A DNA stretch of 7,719 nucleotides, taken from the NCBI GenBank assembly GCA_030642565.1, contig DAOWNM010000126.1, positions 1 to 7,719 of the forward strand. Reading direction: 5' to 3'. This DNA comes from Bacteroidota bacterium (GTDB taxonomy: Bacteria; Bacteroidota; Bacteroidia; Bacteroidales; GCA-2748055). The notes beneath the pieces were generated by a model, which saw nothing but the letters and a program-made list of their open reading frames with translations, was not told the origin of the DNA and did no database searches. Positions 5,835 to 7,719 of the stretch are shown one piece after another; position 1 is the first letter of the stretch; every line of letters begins with the position of its first letter. Position numbers and translations under genes: made by a program.

Positions 5835-5868
5835 ATAAACACATATTAGTTAGTAATTTTGTGTTTAT
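5835..5868. promoter_or_regulatory. 9-bp inverted repeat overlapping the rightward promoter
   Basis: ATAAACACA (5835-5843) and TGTGTTTAT (5860-5868) are perfect inverted arms separated by 16 bp, with arm centres 25 bp apart. The right arm covers the end of the -7 element (5854-5861) and the expected transcription start. A dimeric regulator bound here could block the operon that ends in hisS. Alternatively the arms could pair in RNA made from the upstream promoter. Confidence 0.45.
5854..5861 (+). promoter_or_regulatory. Promoter -7 element of the exported-protein/hisS operon
   Basis: TAATTTTG matches TAnnTTTG exactly, 27 bp before the ATG at 5888. TTTG at 5827-5830 could serve as the -33 element, though the 23-bp spacing is long. 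TATTTTTG at 5823-5830 is itself a second exact -7 match and may be an alternative upstream promoter. Confidence 0.5.
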
Positions 5869-5887
5869 AACAGTGAATGATCCCTTC

Positions 5888-6586
5888 ATGAGAAAATCGC
5901 TATTTTTCATATTACTGATCTGGTGCCCGCTGATGATGTCACAGGAGGGTGAAGAGAGGGACATGGTGCAGTATTCGCCTGATTTTAAATTCAGGGATGG
6001 ACTCTTTACCAACTTTGAAAGTGTAAAAGAGAACAATCCTATTCCACCCGCCCGTATTGTTACCGATGAGGATCTCTTCGACAGGGCGTTTTATGACAAG
6101 ATTACTACCCTGAAGGAGATTGTGATCTATGATGATAATGGTGTAAAAAAGGTGATGAAAACTGCAAATATCTGGGGGTACAGCCGCAATGGAATACTCT
6201 ACATCAATGTGGGTTCTGCTTTTCACAGGATCAGCTTTATGGGAAGCATCTGCCATTTTGTAGCCACGGTAACCACCTACAATCCCAACTATTACGATCC
6301 CTACTATTACAACCCCTACTACTCCCAGTCATACTATTACAACCGCTACTCCATGCCCCAGTCAAATGCTGGTAGTACCGACCTGAGGCAGTACCTGCTC
6401 GATTTCAAGACGGGCGATGTAATGGAGTATGATACAGAGAGTGTGGAGGTACTGCTGATGAAGGATCCCGAGCTGGCAGATGAGTATCACGCCCTTCGCA
6501 ACCGGAAGAAGAAACAGATGAAATTTGTATTTATACGCCGGTTTAATGAGAAACATCCGCTCTATTTTCCAGCCAACTTATATTGA
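5888..6586 (+). CDS. Exported protein of unknown function with Tyr-rich segment
   Basis: I do not recognise this 232-residue protein. Residues 1-18 look like a signal peptide (basic MRK, hydrophobic core, then MMS) followed by Gln19, so it is probably exported to the periplasm or cell surface. There is no lipobox Cys at the cleavage site. The middle (about 60-125) looks like beta-rich globular sequence. Residues 131-154 contain 12 Tyr in 24 positions, interspersed with Asn-Pro and Asp-Pro pairs. The rest (about 160-232) is charged, with a KKK cluster near 207. The ATG at 5888 is chosen over an in-frame ATG at 5816 because it begins the signal peptide and lies downstream of the best promoter element. 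The 285-aa exported protein follows after 22 bp and hisS after that, so all three are probably co-transcribed. Confidence 0.8.
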   Translation: MRKSLFFILLIWCPLMMSQEGEERDMVQYSPDFKFRDGLFTNFESVKENNPIPPARIVTDEDLFDRAFYDKITTLKEIVIYDDNGVKKVMKTANIWGYSRNGILYINVGSAFHRISFMGSICHFVATVTTYNPNYYDPYYYNPYYSQSYYYNRYSMPQSNAGSTDLRQYLLDFKTGDVMEYDTESVEVLLMKDPELADEYHALRNRKKKQMKFVFIRRFNEKHPLYFPANLY

Positions 6587-6608
6587 TAACCAAACCCATA
6601 GAAACCAG

Positions 6609-7466
6609 ATGAAGAAGTATTATGCCCTCCTGCTACTGATGATCCCTTTCATACAGCTGCAGGCACAGAGAGAGTATCTTCCCAGCCAGGAGGACCTGGA
6701 CCATTTTCATACCACCAGAACCTATGTGGTCCTGGAGAGTAATCCCCTGTCGGATTATAACCTTGAGATCCAGGATGCAGTGAAGAAGTTCTGGGATATC
6801 ACGGATTATGAGTTTCTCAAGTTTGAAGACTTCGCTGAAAAGAGTGCTGATAAAAACGCCTCTTTCCTCTATCTTGCTACCGTGAGCTTCGAGAAGGACA
6901 GATCGAGCACTCGCTATCAGTTTCTCTGTCTCTCGCTTGGGGGAGATCACGTTTCATTAGATGATTTGAAGGATGTGGCCAATATCCCCATGAGTTATTA
7001 TGGGGTGGATCCAGATCGCTACGCTTATAAACTGGGCATCATGGTCAGGTTTCTGCAGTACCATGTGCGATTGATTACAGAGCATCACAATATTGTGGAT
7101 GCCAATGTCTATAACTATTACAACAAGAATATGGCCGATGTAAAGGGTAAAACCATCTACCTGGTGGAGGATGAATTGGCCAGGGAGGTATCCACGGAAT
7201 CGAAGATCAAGGCCATCTATCCCTACGATGTGAAGATTGTCGATAGGGAAACCATCAAGGAGCTGATTATGGCCAAGGACGAAAATACCGTCGTCTTACA
7301 TAAGGTGGGGCCTGAAGGAAAAAAACTGAAAGCACGCGTTTATAATATTTTGATTGGTGTAGCTGATGCAAAGTTTTACTATTTTGATTACCACAAAGTG
7401 AATACAAAGCATCCGGATGCTTTTCTCGCCAGTGATTTTAAGAAACTGGCCAGGGCCACCAAATAG
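6609..7466 (+). CDS. Exported protein of unknown function with internal duplication
   Basis: I do not recognise this 285-residue protein. Residues 1-19 are a clear signal peptide (MKKYYALLLLMIPFIQLQA) with Gln20 at the likely mature N-terminus and no lipidation Cys. Two halves can be aligned by eye. Residues 38-112 start RTYVVLES, and residues 182-252 start KTIYLVED. Each continues through an Ala-containing helix, a Tyr/Asp step, a Glu-rich helix, a Lys/Asp-Glu/Lys-Asn turn and a closing beta strand. This suggests a duplicated alpha/beta fold joined by a mainly helical linker (about 113-180). The frame extends upstream to 6525, but that start would overlap the preceding gene and hide the signal peptide. 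It lies 22 bp after the Tyr-rich protein gene and 14 bp before hisS. A periplasmic location is inferred. Confidence 0.82.
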   Translation: MKKYYALLLLMIPFIQLQAQREYLPSQEDLDHFHTTRTYVVLESNPLSDYNLEIQDAVKKFWDITDYEFLKFEDFAEKSADKNASFLYLATVSFEKDRSSTRYQFLCLSLGGDHVSLDDLKDVANIPMSYYGVDPDRYAYKLGIMVRFLQYHVRLITEHHNIVDANVYNYYNKNMADVKGKTIYLVEDELAREVSTESKIKAIYPYDVKIVDRETIKELIMAKDENTVVLHKVGPEGKKLKARVYNILIGVADAKFYYFDYHKVNTKHPDAFLASDFKKLARATK

Positions 7467-7480
7467 AAGGATACCAATCA

Positions 7481-7719
7481 ATGGCCGATAAACCATCCAT
7501 TCCTAAAGGAACCCGTGATTTTTCGCCCCTGGAAATGGTCAGGCGCAATCATATTTTCGATACCATCCTAAGGATCTTCAAAATGCATGGTTTTCTGCCC
7601 ATCGAGACACCCGCCATGGAGAACCTCTCGTCGCTGATGGGTAAGTATGGTGATGAAGGGGATAAACTGTTGTTTAAGATCCTCAATTCGGGTGATTTCA
7701 AGGCAAAACTGAGTCCGGA
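7481..7719 (+). CDS. hisS: Histidyl-tRNA synthetase, N-terminal part
   Basis: The first 79 residues are present before the window edge. The N-terminus has the class-typical IPKGTRDFSP (7-16), which begins the catalytic core. The following helix leads to the class II motif 1 region GFLPIETPAMENLSSL (37-52), with the invariant motif Pro at 44. Then comes GKYGDEGDKLLFKILNSGD, which leads toward motif 2. The enzyme charges tRNA-His with histidine in the cytoplasm. AGAAGGA at 7465-7471, about nine bases before the ATG, is the only plausible Shine-Dalgarno-like sequence seen in the window, and it overlaps the stop codon of the preceding gene. The 14-bp gap suggests that hisS shares a transcript with the two exported-protein genes. 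Confidence 0.95.
   Translation, partial: MADKPSIPKGTRDFSPLEMVRRNHIFDTILRIFKMHGFLPIETPAMENLSSLMGKYGDEGDKLLFKILNSGDFKAKLSP

Noticed and set aside
5761..6036. N-terminal extension of the hybrid sensor by 92 residues to an ATG at 6036
   Set aside because: It would run antisense through the start of the exported-protein gene and across two promoters and a hairpin, and its sequence has no recognisable domain.
1..7719. Mobile element, CRISPR array, phage or defence island
   Set aside because: No transposase, integrase, spaced direct repeats, Cas-like or restriction-modification proteins were seen. The genes are metabolic, signalling, envelope and translation genes.

Overview
The window looks like chromosomal DNA from a Bacteroidetes (Bacteroidota) bacterium, most likely of the Bacteroidales/Marinilabiliales type. 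Four things support this. A secreted protein carries a C-terminal type IX secretion (T9SS) sorting domain. Candidate promoters match the Bacteroidetes -7 element TAnnTTTG. Most start codons lack a Shine-Dalgarno sequence. All four predicted signal peptides place Gln at the likely cleavage site, which is the Bacteroidetes 'Q-rule'. No mobile element, CRISPR array, tRNA or rRNA was seen.

Layout. At the left (1-986, minus strand) are two tandem paralogous genes for small T9SS-type secreted proteins; the downstream copy runs off the window edge. A 584-bp gene-free region (987-1570) follows. It holds opposed candidate promoters for the secreted-protein pair and for citrate synthase, a box shared by both promoters, and an unusual number of inverted repeats. 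Then comes a citrate synthase of the eukaryote/mitochondrial-like class (1571-2917, plus), closed by a good intrinsic terminator. Next is a membrane-anchored SpoIIE/PP2C-type phosphatase (3093-4076, plus). It is convergent with, and overlaps by 29 bp, a six-TM hybrid sensor protein (4048-5760, minus). That protein keeps its phospho-acceptor His and an intact receiver domain but has a badly degraded ATP-binding domain.

A compact divergent promoter region (5761-5887) separates the hybrid sensor from a rightward gene cluster: two exported proteins of unknown function (232 aa and 285 aa), then the start of histidyl-tRNA synthetase (hisS). Gaps of 22 and 14 bp suggest one operon.

How the genes may work together. 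The phosphatase and the hybrid sensor are both signal-transduction proteins sharing a 3' boundary, but a functional link is only inferred. The most interesting item is the hybrid sensor, which reads as a pseudo-histidine-kinase with a live receiver. Other points are the inverted repeat straddling the start of the hisS operon, the internally duplicated exported protein, and the palindrome-rich region upstream of gltA. Nothing here is clearly a new defence or mobile system. Most of the window is ordinary housekeeping and envelope DNA.
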